From positions 1-64,000 of the forward strand of contig JASJOG010000591.1 in the NCBI GenBank assembly GCA_030142905.1: a DNA stretch of 64,000 nt, read 5' to 3'. Source of the stretch: Heliopora coerulea. Taxonomy: Eukaryota > Cnidaria > Anthozoa > Scleralcyonacea > Helioporidae. The translations under genes and the position numbers were made by a program. How positions within the stretch are numbered: the first letter of the stretch is position 1; every line of letters starts with the position of its first letter. Below the pieces are notes generated by a model, which was given only the letters and a program-made list of their open reading frames with translations, searched no databases and was not told the DNA's origin. Below are positions 1 to 10,930 of the stretch, piece by piece.

Positions 1-1057
1 CTATATGGCGTAAAAAACCAGGCTCTTAGTCTGTTTAAATCATATTTAGATAACAGAATGCAAATCTGTATACTAGAAGGTATAAAGTCAAAGCCAAGAA
101 AAATTCAATGTGGTGTTCCACAAGGATCAAATCTAGGACCATTACTGTTTTCCCTCTACATTAATGACCTTTCTAACTGTCTTCAAAATACTCAAGCCTC
201 GATGTTTGCAGATTGATACCAACTTATCTAGTTCAGGAACTTCACCAACTGACATTGAAAACAAAATCAATACAGATCTACATAATGTCAATACTTGGCT
301 AACAGCAAACAAATTGACTTTAAATATTAAAAAAACAGAGTTTATGCTAATAGCATCAAAAAAGAGACTAAAGCAATTCACTGAAACTCCAAATATTATA
401 ATTGGAAGGAATGCAATTAACCTAGTAAAAAATAAGAAAGTATTAGGAATTATTCTTGATGAAGAGTTAAAATGGAATGAACACAATGATGAACAGTGCA
501 AAAAGATATCTAAATCTATTTGTTTATTAAGAAGATCAAAACAATATGTAAACCAAAATGCACTGATGAATATTTATAACTCACTAATCCTACCTCATTT
601 CACTTACTGTTCTACAGTATGGAATGATGGTGGTCGTACACACTTGAATAAGCTGTACAAATTGCAGAAAAGAGCTGCCCGTGTTATAACGGGATCTAGT
701 TACGAAGTTAGGTCAAAGGAAATTTTTGCTGATTTGGGATGGGCTCCGATTGAAAACATTTTAAATAAACGGGAAGTAAACATCACTTTTAAAGCACTAC
801 AAGGACAATTACCAGAATATATATCTGAAATGTTTAATATCAGAAATAATGCTATGTATCAACTAAGAAGCAACGATCGAAAACTCCACTTACATAAACC
901 TAATACAGATTTCATGAAAAAGTCCTTCTCATATAGGTCAGCGGCTGCATGGAACAAATTGCCTCGCGATATAGTTTCTGAGTATCAAACTCTGTCTACG
1001 ACAAGATTTAAAAATCTAATTGATCACTATTTCCAAAATTTGGAAAACAATAATTGA
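1..1057 (+). pseudogene. Non-LTR (Jockey/CR1/L2-like) reverse transcriptase, C-terminal part
   Basis: This is the end of a LINE reverse transcriptase, which copies its own RNA at a nicked genomic target. It is cut by the window edge. Frame 1 (1-213) reads through the GVPQGS motif and then the start of the catalytic FADD box. One extra T at about position 214 breaks the box, and the protein continues in frame 2 from 215 to a stop at 1057. The later part has the typical post-RT region, with HFTYCSTVWND and KLQKRAARVITG motifs. The frameshift inside the active site makes it a dead copy. I am sure of the class, less so of the clade. Confidence 0.9.
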
Positions 1058-1392
1058 TAATGGCTCTAAGATTGTCCAAGACATTTCAAGGCGACACTTG
1101 TTTGAACTGCATGAATTTGGGCTTGTGTGGATTCTAAACACTTGTAGGATGTTAATTGTTAGTTATGTTTGTATATATTATTAATAATCGGTAGTTTGTA
1201 ATATAGTTTATTGATAGGTTGTAAATAAAGTAGTTATTATAGGGTGAAGCTGATTAGTATGTAGGCTTCGCAACTTTTTGTAATTTAATAGATTTTTAGA
1301 CCAAAGCACGGCCCATTGAAAAACAGCTTAGTGTGCTGAATGGCTACCGTGCATAAATAATCTTAAATAAATAAATAAAATAAATAAATACA
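1..1392 (+). mobile_element. 3' part of a non-LTR retrotransposon with TAAA-type tail
   Basis: The reverse transcriptase remnant is followed by about 300 bases of 3' UTR and a short tail of TAAA/TAAATA units at about 1360-1392. Such a microsatellite tail is usual for CR1/L2/Jockey-like LINEs. No target duplication can be tested because the 5' end is outside the window. Confidence 0.8.
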
Positions 1393-1860
1393 ATTTAGCA
1401 AAAATCAATAAAAGGATGAATGATTTTCACACAGCCCGCTCTGGCTGATATTAAATTTCGAAAACGATTACACGCAGTAGCTTGCCGCATCCCTTCGGGT
1501 ATGATATACACAGACATTTCTCTTATTAGTCCAGCAATCACTGCTACCACAACAACTTTTTACCTGAAGGTTGAAGCGGGTCTGTTGGTATTCATATGTC
1601 ATTTTATTTTCATCGGTGAAAACAGGATTCCACGCGAGCATTTGTGCCAAAGATCCTTTATGTATTTTCATTTAAAATTCTGAACTTATAACTTAACGCT
1701 CGATATCCGTTTGGATCTGCAACGTTTCAACTCATTTGAGAATCATCCTTTTGAAATGGAGTCGAAACACTGCACATCCTCGCGGATAGCGAGCGCTAAC
1801 TTGTCACGAGGATCTCTCGTGCATTTTAAAATGAATAAACCGAGAATACTGTTCCCAGCT

Positions 1861-1930
1861 CACTCGATAGCTGAATTGGTAGAGCAGCGGTCCGGGAACC
1901 CGAAGATGGGAGTTCAAATCCTGCTCTAGC
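1861..1930 (+). ncRNA. tRNA-like sequence (tRNA pseudogene or SINE head)
   Basis: An A-box-like stretch (TAGCTGAATTGGTAGAGC) and a B-box-like stretch (AGTTCAAATCC) have tRNA spacing. The T stem has mismatches and the acceptor arms do not pair well, so it is not a clean functional tRNA. A relative lies on the opposite strand at 3257-3320 and shares the GAGCAGCGGT and CGAAGATG blocks, which suggests a dispersed tRNA-derived family. Confidence 0.5.
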
Positions 1931-3256
1931 CAACTTTTATGGACGACTATAGCAGTACGTGTAGATTTATTCATGAAATACTCTCTTTAAACAGTATTTT
2001 CTGATAAAATAGGAAAAACGTCAATCTCAAACTCATTACCTGTTTATGGTAAAAAACAAAAAAATCAGCACAGAGACCGTGGTCTGGAAATATTACCTCA
2101 CTTAGAACAAAATTTCCATGACTTTCAACTTAATTTTCTCCTGAACATACGGATTCGTTTGAGATGCACCATCATACACACTAAAAGGAGTATTTGATGT
2201 GATGTATAAACATATCAAAAACGGTTAAAACAAACTTTTTACTGTTTTGATATCCGATCAAACAATTCTTTTCGTTTATGATAAATTACATTACGATCCG
2301 TTTATACTACTGGCTTGAGTCAGGCCTGAACGAAAATTCATTACACAGTGAATTGGCTTAACTGGGCTCAGGGGTTGCCTGGCGTTAGACAGATGATAGG
2401 ACAACTACTTTACCCCAGTTTGTGACATCATTAAATGAAAACGTACTTTATATTTAGGTTTTAAACCAAACGATTGAAAGCAAATCCTTTGATGAGAAAT
2501 GAGACTGATCTTATCTTTCTGATAATTATAGAATCAAGAAAAACGTCTTGAAGCGAACCCCATCTCCTCTATCAAAGCATTCTTGTGTTCCTAGGAGGAC
2601 AACCTAAGCTGTAGTACAAACGCTACCTCTCCAGGCAGAACGGCCACACATCCCCCGAACATCAAAGTCCAGCAAAGCCAAGACATGAAATAACCTCGCC
2701 TATAAAGGCCAAGTAATTGACAACTGAATGACTATACAAGATTGTCTTCTTGCGGTAGCACAAGTTTGCGGAACACTTCGCAAATAGTGTTTGAACTTTA
2801 AAAAGAGCTGAATTTTTCACTTTCAATATTGAATGAACAACGTTTGCTATTTCAGCGTTGAATTTAAGCAGCAAAAACGTTTCAGTGATACGGAGACGGG
2901 CAGGTAATAATTCTCACATGTCGATAATACAGCGTGTCAACCGCTAAAAATGCTTTTTATTTTCCTGTTATTTTTTTCTTTTTTACTTGAAATGTAGAAC
3001 TGAACATCAGAGAATAGAAAAATTTCATCACAATAAAATGTCACTGTCATCAGCCGCGAGTTTTAAACCATACAATTTGCCTGAAAACATTACCACGAAA
3101 TTTATACAGACAACGAACCTGTCATCCACATCCACCTTCTCTGTTAAAGCGCCTTCATGACATTATTGAACTTCCGGAAAATTGAATTTTCCCGGATAAT
3201 AATGGAAAGAATTACTATTAACCTACGCTGCAAAAGTCAACTTGAAAAATTCAGTT

Positions 3257-3320
3257 CACTTGAGCGGTATTCGAACTTGCATCTTCGAGTTACCACACCG
3301 CTGCTCAACGAATAAGTTAT
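3257..3320 (-). ncRNA. tRNA-like sequence related to 1861-1930
   Basis: Read on the minus strand it has GAGCAGCGGT, a central CGAAGATG block and the T-arm motif AGTTCGAATACC, in the same order and spacing as the plus-strand copy at 1861. Stem pairing is imperfect. It is most simply a tRNA-derived SINE head or an old tRNA pseudogene. Confidence 0.45.
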
Positions 3321-3638
3321 CATATCAACTGAAATTAATATTCTTGTAAAATCAAATCTAAGTGCACAAAAGCTTCTTGCGACAACTCAACGCTCGATCG
3401 TTAGGATGCGCGGTGTTTCGTTTCGATTCCTGAATCATACAAAGAGAATTTCACGAAAATTTATGGCAATTCGTCACGTATATTCCACCAATCGATACTT
3501 GGAGTGGCTGTTCAAGTACAGAGAGAGATGTCTTCGTCAGACGATTATCGGTTGCATTCTCCTATTTAACTTAGCTCACATTTCCCCGCCATCGTTCCAT
3601 CATGGTTACAATGGTCCATGTGCTGCAAAACGACTTAC

Positions 3639-3853
3639 TGACTTCGATGGAGGCTTTTTGGTTTTCTTATTTTTGTCTACCACTGCGTAGACAGGTGGTA
3701 GGCCAGAGTTGCCTTCAGGCGTCGGGCTCGTATCGCCACTTGGCCCAGCTTGCTGATCTGAATTTATCTGCTCAGCGTCCAGCAATTCATAGGGATTTTC
3801 TGCCCTTGAAGGTTGACCATAAGGACTAACACCATGATTTACGACTTGATTAC
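3639..3853 (-). CDS. Ig-superfamily receptor, cytoplasmic tail exon with two Yxx[L/V] motifs
   Basis: This minus-strand exon encodes about 71 residues, rich in Pro, Gly, Asn and Gln, with no membrane segment. It carries NPYELL near the middle and PPVYAVV near the end, followed by a basic KNKKTKKPP patch. Such tyrosines can bind SH2 proteins once phosphorylated; that role is inferred. The donor AAGTCA|gtaagt at 3638/3639 is excellent and ends the exon in phase 0. The acceptor lies in a run of closely spaced AGs. Only starts at 3853 or 3856 give phase 1 and keep the frame open, matching the phase-1 donor of the transmembrane exon. The next exon to the left was not found. The open frame shared with a strong donor argues for a real exon; the joint to the membrane exon is inferred. 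Confidence 0.7.
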
Positions 3854-4530
3854 CTTCTCTTCAGGATTACAAAGAATGAGAGGTTTGAACTTACCACTCA
3901 AAAAACACCTAAACAATCATTAGTAAATTGGAACGGGCATTGTCCCATAATTTCACTTCTCAAACTCATAAATAATTCATGAATATATCATTCAATCAGA
4001 CGCGATGAATGCACCACGTGAGTGAACTTAAATAACCATCGAAGTACTTGGCAGAGGACTTGCACTGAAAATAACAGTTCAAGTCCTTTGACTTGAAACA
4101 TAATTTCATGCAATCGGTTTATTCATTCATAAAATCATTACAGTGCAACCCCGCCTTACGGCCACCTCGATATTACGGTCACTTTTTTTGTCCCGGCAAA
4201 ACGTCAATACATTTCCCAATAAAGAGACCTTTTTAATACGCCCACCTCGTTAATACGGCCAACGGCCACATTGTACTGTTCCAAAGTTAAGAAATAACCC
4301 CGTTAATAAGGTCACTCTTGTGTCGACAGATGGAAATATAATTTGAGATACTATTAGTGGGCGTACATACACATGTTATTATGTTTGTGCTTGTGTTGTT
4401 GTTATAACAAAGGCATGCATTCCTTTTAGTTTTAATACAGTATGGTATTTGAATTTTGAATCTTAACAATATGCGCTATAGTTAAATGCGCAAAGCATTA
4501 AAGCAATAGAAAAAATATGGAGCGTTTAAT

Positions 4531-5001
4531 TTAACGACTTTTATTAGCTTTTCTACTTCTACACTTTTCTTCCCGCTCCGCGTGTCTTTTTTTAGGTTCA
4601 TGTCTTACAGATAAATTATGTTCAATGTCTAAAAGTTTCTGTAGTAAATCGACATATTTTTTCTGTCCCTGAAATTTGTAGACACAGGGGACTTCCATAC
4701 CATATCCACCTCCTCAATTAACAGCTTTTCCAACCACCTCAACCTCAGCTTTACTGCTCGATTTTGTTAGAAAATGCTTCACAATGGCTGTCCCTTGTTT
4801 TGTGTTAGCTAAGCCCTTTGGTATATGGCCAACCACCCTCCCGTCTCAAACTACCTCAATAGCATTCTTGTAGTGCTCATTATTTGGGTCATTCCTCAAG
4901 TTCAAGACTTCCTCATTCGTGATCTGGCAGTAATCCTTGTACGCATGATACCCCCGAATCCATGATGGAACTTCGATTTCGACTGGACTTAAATCCCACA
5001 T
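4531..5001 (-). pseudogene. HIRAN-like domain protein remnant inside the Tigger element
   Basis: One minus-strand frame of 157 codons runs from ATG at 5001 to TAA at 4531. It is interrupted by two in-frame TGA codons but no frameshift. It reads WIRGYHAYKDYC, then RNDPNNEHYKNAIEV, then DGRVVGHIPKGL, which follows the pattern of HIRAN-like proteins common in cnidarian genomes (RGYHVYK, an AVAV-type strand, then GxVVGHVP). The C-terminus is basic (KKRHAEREEKCRSRK). The domain call is from memory of the pattern, not a search. The gene lies antisense between the two ends of a transposon, either captured or inserted there. Confidence 0.55.
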
Positions 5002-5247
5002 AAGACGAGAAACAAGAACACGTTTTTGTCAACAGCTCAATGAGTTGATCATACAGTATAGCAAACAGCTTATCAGATGTCTCTGTGTGAATGTGGGAAG
5101 TGTAAGACAAAGAATCGTCAAAAATTTGTCGGTTACTATGGCAGAAAATGTGAGAAAGTCGTGAGCAAGGTGTATGGTTTCAATATTTCGCCGCTTGTAG
5201 AGTAGACTTTCTATTCACTCGAATCAAGTGAGAAAGTTTAATTTGTC

Positions 5248-5520
5248 ATGTCAGGCAAACTTAAACGGAAAGAATTTGACTTGAAAACGTGATATGAAGT
5301 GATTACATTTAGCGATGCAAATCCTCAGATAAGTACAAGAAAACTGGCTGAAAAATTTAGTCGTAGAAGAACTCATATTCAATGCATTCTACACAGGAGT
5401 GATGAGATCATAGCAGCTTTCGAGGCTAATGCCAGTAGCGACACAAAAAGATGGAGAACAGGCAAGTTTTTGTTTAAACGAGGCTTTCTGGACGTCTCCA
5501 ACAAGGTTTTGATGACGTAA
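5248..5520 (+). pseudogene. Tigger transposase, N-terminal CENP-B-like DNA-binding part
   Basis: The start MSGKLKRKEF followed by STRKLAEKFSRRRTHIQCIL and DEIIAAFEANA matches the first helix-turn-helix of Tigger/CENP-B transposases, which binds the element ends. The frame has an in-frame TGA at 5290-5292 and ends at 5520, only a few bases before the right terminal repeats. The second HTH and the DDE domain are absent, so it is a deletion derivative. Confidence 0.75.
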
Positions 5521-5609
5521 GAGGTCGGCTGTGAAAATTGATCTCACCCCGTTAATACGGCCAGATTTTTATGGCCAGTTGGTGACCGTATTAACGGGGT
5601 TCCACTGTA

Positions 5610-7015
5610 CTAGTACACTAACTGTATGTGCCAATACACTAATTGATTTTGAAAAGTCATTCAAAGGCCTCCAATTCGGACTTGACCGGTTTGTCAAGTA
5701 TTCGGAATTCCTCGTTCTTGAAAACCTAGTCTAGTCCGAATTGGAAGCATTGTCCACAGACTGGCAGCAATAGCAGAGGTATTTGGCAGCGATCTTGTTA
5801 AATGGGAAATTTTGCGACCAATGCTTCCTTTCTCTTTATTTTTATTTTCTGTATGTAAACCACAGCATGTGATTTCCAAACTCGGTCTTCGAAATCGTTT
5901 TTCACAACAAACCTAAACTTAAGTAAATAACTTCTTAAATTAATAATCCCAGAAAATTTCTTATCAACACATTTTACATGAAAGGAAGTTATTATTTTCT
6001 AATCAATGTCCGAGATCCGCCAGTGAATGCATGAAATGAATTACGAAATAGGACGTTGCAGAACATGCGTACATAAATACACGGTGAATAAGCCATCTGC
6101 CATAACCTCAAACGTTTGTTTAGAGTTTTGAAAGCGTCCGTTGAAGTAATTGTTCGTACATTTTTCATCGACCTGGTGTCATGAACATTACTGCAAAAAC
6201 GTAAAAATGAAATTGATTTAGCAACTAGGAGCTTGTTCAGTGGTCAGACTAATAGGTCTGGCAAAGCCGTTTATTAGTCTAAGACGCAAAACCTAAACTT
6301 AAATGATATTCAAAACCTAAATAATAATAATAATAAATGAATATACATTTTTCAACTTAACCAAAAGCACAGAATATTAAGAAACGTGCAGGGCACAATT
6401 CTTAGAAAACCTAAAGGTTGCACAGGATTAGAAACCTGGAGACTTTTGAACAAGAAAGCACAGCATTGAGTCAAGGTCAAACACTTATCCCCTATCTTCT
6501 TTACCTAAAAAAAAAAAAAAAAAAAAAAACGAAGAGAGAAATAGCTTAAGGGATTGTATATACAATATTGGAACAAAACCAAGGGAAAGCGCGGCTGATC
6601 ATGTATTTTATTACGAGATTGAAGTGGGACAAGCTATCCTGCATACTAAAGTCAAAAAATCGGTATTCCAAAGCTACGACGCTGCACAAAACTGGGTTTT
6701 ATACGAAAAAATATTCCGCGGTAAACACAAGCTGCGGGCTGAGATAAGCAGGGAATAGTGCATTTCGAAGCATATTTTGTGCCTTAGATTAGTCGCGGAT
6801 CATTTTGGTCACGAAAAACTTCACTTTGGGACAGTTCATACAACTGGATGCGTCTCACTATTCTCTTGTACAAATGGCCCTGTTAATGGCTCATTCAATC
6901 ATTCTGTTGGCGGGTATTGCATGGACGCTACTTTATTAAGTTCTGGAAAATGAATGTATAAGTAGTTGTATAGTTGTAGTTACACGTCTAGTTTAAGTTA
7001 AGTAGTTTTACTTAC
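5610..7015. other. Intron sequence of the Ig-receptor gene
   Basis: It lies between the cytoplasmic-tail exon and the transmembrane exon. It holds an A-tract of about 22 bases near 6508-6530, possibly the tail of an old retroposed copy. No coding exon or recognisable transposon was found. Confidence 0.45.
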
Positions 7016-7177
7016 TGGTGCAACAGCAGACGCCTTGATCGTTCGGATCTTTAAAGCAAAACCAGTAGACTATTCCAATTGCTACAATGATAGCCAATAA
7101 AATTCCGATTACAATTCCAGCTATGGCGCCCGGTCCCAAACCAGAGTCATCTTGTGTGTTTTTAGGAGGTGGTGAAA
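7016..7177 (-). CDS. Ig-superfamily receptor, transmembrane exon
   Basis: The 162-base exon encodes 54 residues. A Pro-rich juxtamembrane part (SPPPKNTQDDSG) leads into a hydrophobic helix of about 24 residues (AIAGIVIGILLAIIVAIGIV) and a short cytoplasmic start with charged residues and a CCC cluster that could be palmitoylated. GxxxG-like small residues within the helix may favour helix packing. The acceptor follows a textbook pyrimidine tract ending tttgtttag; the donor is A|gtaagta. Both boundaries are phase 1, so it joins in frame to the stalk or Ig3 exon upstream and to the tail exon at 3639-3853. This orients the protein as type I with Ig domains outside. Confidence 0.8.
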
Positions 7178-7858
7178 CTAAACAAACAAACAAAGAAACG
7201 TAACTCATCTACCGATCTGTTGCAATTATCCAGACTACTACATATGAGAATTAAATCCAAAATTGAACAAGCAGACTGACTCCATTCGTGCAAAACTCTT
7301 TGTTCAACCAAATATTTTATGAATTTTATTCGTCTTTAATTAATGACCGATTGTTTTAGTATTTATAACTCTTCATTTGAACTGGTACTTTGACTTGATA
7401 ACGACGTTCAGTTTACATAGAAACGTCGTCCGTTTTTTATATTATGTAAAATGAAGTCAAGAAGCCCTCTATCGCACATTTTTACAGTAAAATGTACTCA
7501 AATTAAGGCGATGCCAATAAATTAAAAGAATGAAAATGTACGCTTTCGTCTTTTTCGTGAATTGAATAAGAGTCGGTACGCGAGGCAGTAGAACATTTTC
7601 AGATGACAACAACAGCAAAGTGTCTGGGCTTTATTGTCTAAAGTTATGGGAATTCTAGACAGTAAGTCAGCAGGAACAGTAGTCCCTTCAGAAGGGACAG
7701 AGAGTACTGTTGTCACTTCATTTCCTTCAAGTGTGACATGGTCGTACCCAGTTACGCTTTTCAGAGGAATTGATCTGTAGGAATGAATAGCTTAATAGTA
7801 ATCAGATGACGAAAGACGTGGGATATGCGCACACATTCGTATTTGCGGAGTGTTTTAC

Positions 7859-7933
7859 AGATTCCTATATAGGCATCTATACAAGCGTTACTGCCCTCGG
7901 TCTTAGGTCTGCACTTCAAAGTGTTTCCAACTA
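7859..7933 (-). CDS. Possible small phase-1 exon of the Ig receptor
   Basis: A very good acceptor (ctcctctttctattccag) is followed by 75 bases open in phase 1 (VGNTLKCRPKTEG, then SNACIDAYIGI) and a fair donor (ATCT|gtaaaa). Length and phase fit an optional membrane-proximal exon between the stalk and transmembrane exons. The encoded peptide is not recognised and has two Cys. Without transcript data it could equally be a chance match. Confidence 0.3.
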
Positions 7934-10434
7934 CTGGAATAGAAAGAGGAGCTAAGAGGCACATGAAAGGATACTTAAATTGCCGACTATTATAAACAAG
8001 GACCCTGTATCAACAACTTCCTATTTGGCAATCCTCGCAGGCTTTTTATCGAAACGGCATGTATGGCTCGTGATCAAAGACAATTACAAGGAAATAAAAA
8101 GTCCAGTTGGCATAGGTTACGCATGAGGGCTGAAATAATTAAATAATTAGAACACTGAGAATGGTTTAACTCTTACTCAGCCGAAACGTCTTCCTTTAAC
8201 AAGTAAAATAATCCATCATTAGCATCAGTGAAGTAATAAGCTCTGACGAGGCCAGAAAAGATTTAAAGAGCCACTAAGGTGAAAAAATAGTCTATCCAAT
8301 TTCGGTCGTAGTTGAAAGTATCTTTTTGGAACGATGACGAACGGCATTCTTCGCTTGACAATACCTCATTTTGTTTCTGACAAAATCTGCAGTTTTCTAA
8401 CTGGCAAATTACATGCTGTGCGTCGTCATATTCGTCACAAAAACATAAAAATTCACATATAAGGAGCACCTCTGGAAATAACAGTTAGATAAAACTGAAA
8501 CTTTGTACACGTATTTTAATATTGAAAATACACCTATCAGTTTGGTTTTAGTTAAGGTAAAGTATCTGTATTTATACTGGATAACCCAATCAACTAGCTT
8601 AACTGTTCTCCCGAGAGTTCCTGTAAGGGCCACCCCTCATGGGTCCAATTACTACAGGAGGGAACTGGAGCACTCGGAGAAAACCTACGATGCTTGGTAG
8701 AGGCATAATGGATAACACTCTTCCAAAATGTGAACAAGGTAACTGCATTTAGACTACATGCTTCGCGATGCCGGAATTTAATTTCAGTAATGACTGAAAC
8801 GCTCACTACCACTTTGTGAAAAAAACTTGATTTCGGTTTTCTTTCGATTATAAAACTAATTGTGCTCAATTTTCTCCATCCAAAATGCTTTGCTTCAGTG
8901 GATATATACCATTCATCGTCGTATTTTAAAAGAGAACAAGAAAGCACAATTTTTAAGTTAGAACTGTTTCCAATTAGTTTCCATGCTAACAATGTGATGA
9001 GAACAGAAAATGCACCGTATTTATTATCATATGCAAGCAAAATTTCAGTAGTTTGACCAGTTGTTTCCATAGATATTCCTCAGCTCATCAATTTTACCTC
9101 ACTGTAAAAGAATATAACGTAAAAATATATCCAACTTGCGTGTCTAAAAAACCTATGAATATCTCTGGAACGAAAAGCCATCGACGAACTAAAAATGTCA
9201 GTCATGCTTAATTTAAAGGTACAGTATTTCCAAACAAGACCGAATTTGAATGGTCGACTTTAGTCGGCAGCTTGTTCTTGCATTGTTGGTTATACTTTTT
9301 AGTTTCCATGATGGCAACGTACAATGTTATGGGGCAATTACTTTTTGAAATATCGAAAGGAGATTGTGGATATCATATGCAAAAAATATATCAAAACGCC
9401 TTAGAGTTCTGAAACGGAGATATCATCTTCCACATCCTGTTTATTGTAAGTACTATGTAACTGTTTAGTGCCTCCTCCGATGGATCTTTTTTCTTTCTCG
9501 GGGTAAGACATCTAATAATGTATAATAAAAAGCATTAAACTAACCACTTGCTATTTAACGGATCTGTTCAAACCGTTATATCATACTAACAATATTTATA
9601 CAAGATACTCTCAACATAGTCAAAGCAAAAACTGTAGGTGGAAAGCGCCCTTTTAAGCATTTAGAACAGTTGATTGACACTCTTCCGATAAAGATATAAG
9701 GAACTGTTCTCCTGAAATGCCACTTCGAGAGAAAAAAAAAATTAATGTCTGCATTCACGGCTATGAAAAATCTCCAGGACGCCTAATAATTAAGTTTTCA
9801 TGATCCACATACTAATAAGATGACATTTAAATAAATATTTTTGATTAAAACTAATGTGATATAAATATATAATTTAACTAGAAATACGTGCACGCAACAA
9901 CCCCTCGCCCACACACCAAAAAAATCTCTGGAGAATCAAAGTCACAATGATAAGTTTTCAAAATTCTCAAAAAGACAAATCCTCCTGACTAGAACTGGAA
10001 GAGGACATGCAATAAAAAAAAAAATCCACACAGAATTTGGCTGCAAATAAACAACAATCCAAACAGACTTTCCGTCTTAAAAGTGGAGCATTCTCATAGA
10101 TTATTAAACGGATACCGGTATTACGGACAGCTCATGATTGAATATTTTTCTGACATTTTTTGACTTAAAAAATTGATAAATTATACATTACCTCAAAGTT
10201 GGTTACAAATGTCTTTAAGATCTGCTATGATAAGGGTTTATGCTAAGTATACATCCGGAAGTACAAGACTTTGGTGACGAAGATGAAACGAATTACAAAA
10301 TCGACGAAGTAAACAAAGAAAACATGAACGAGTTCTGCAGTTTTATCGCTGACCAAATATCAGAAAATACAAAACATAAAACAAAATACGACAAGCAAAC
10401 CTTGTGCAAGTTTTGTCGAAAGAAGAACGAGAAG
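7934..10434. other. Intron sequence, no recognised feature
   Basis: Several open frames occur, the longest on the minus strand at 8594-9070 (158 codons), but none shows a domain or a consistent exon structure. I see no terminal repeats or RT-like motifs here. Confidence 0.35.
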
Positions 10435-10930
10435 AGGGAAGTAAAAGACGTACTTTTTCCAACGCAAAACATATTTTCAACTAAGCATTCAGTGGCACCT
10501 CAACACAAAGGGTTCAACAGTAAATTTACACACAGACGGCTTTAAACTTTTTTGAGAAGTTTTAAAATCCTGATGAAAGCATTACCGATCGAATACGGTA
10601 AAGGTCATCATGCACAAATCACTCTTGAAGTGAGAAAGACTGAAGCGGACAACTGTTTTGCCGAAGGATAATTTAGTGACCAAAAACAAGTAGCTTTGCA
10701 TCGAGTTACCTGGTGGCTGTTTACCTTGCATTTTTGTTTCGAGCCAAAAATACATCTTAATGTCTTCAATGGGGTGACATTTCATAGCAAAAAAAATCCT
10801 GATTGAGGCAATGAAATCTTTGTGTGGAAAGCGGAGAAAGCATCCAAAGACTGTCATGGCCTGTACAACTCTTCTGGATGACGAGTGTTCTATCCCACTT
10901 CTCAAACAATTGACCATGAACGCTGTCCGC
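10435..10930 (+). repeat. Dispersed repeat of unknown class (uninterrupted copy)
   Basis: This stretch is clearly similar to 59395-59673 followed directly by 63741-64000. Shared blocks include AAGCATTCAGTGGCACCTC, GAATACGGTAAAGGTCATCAT and GAAGCGGACAACT. It shows the uninterrupted form of the locus into which the PLE pair at 59674-63740 inserted. A 101-codon plus frame (10240-10545) overlaps its start, but I recognise no protein family in it. Confidence 0.7.

Larger units (their letters stand above)
1393..3638. other. Non-coding stretch on the 3' side of the Ig-receptor tail exon
   Basis: No convincing coding exon was found here on either strand. Apart from two tRNA-like sequences (1861-1930 and 3257-3320) it looks like single-copy AT-rich sequence. 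Since the tail exon at 3639 ends in a good donor, this stretch is probably intron of the receptor gene, and its last exon(s) may be here unrecognised or beyond the left edge. Confidence 0.4.
4141..5607 (+). mobile_element. Tigger/pogo-type DNA transposon, degraded
   Basis: The ends are inverted repeats: the left end reads CAGTGCAACCCCG and the right end, reversed, CAGTGGAACCCCGTTAATAC. Both are flanked by TA (4139-4140 and 5608-5609), the target duplication of the Tc1/mariner-pogo group. Further copies of the TAATACGGCC motif lie just inside both ends. It encodes only an N-terminal transposase fragment (5248-5520) and carries an antisense HIRAN-like pseudogene (4531-5001). The DDE catalytic part is missing. 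Confidence 0.8.

Noticed and set aside
1861..1930. Functional tRNA gene
   Set aside because: Acceptor and T-stem pairing is too poor; only the promoter-like boxes and arm order are preserved.
7522..7716. Ser/Thr/Val-rich minus frame that resembles another stalk exon
   Set aside because: There is no acceptable donor after the Thr-rich part, so an exon cannot be supported.
8594..9070. 158-codon minus-strand ORF
   Set aside because: No domain, low-complexity or chance composition, and no splice sites matching the receptor gene's phase. Upstream reading hits stops in every phase.
10240..10545. 101-codon plus ORF as a host gene
   Set aside because: Overlaps the dispersed repeat, no recognised domain, and no splice signals; likely a chance or repeat-derived frame.
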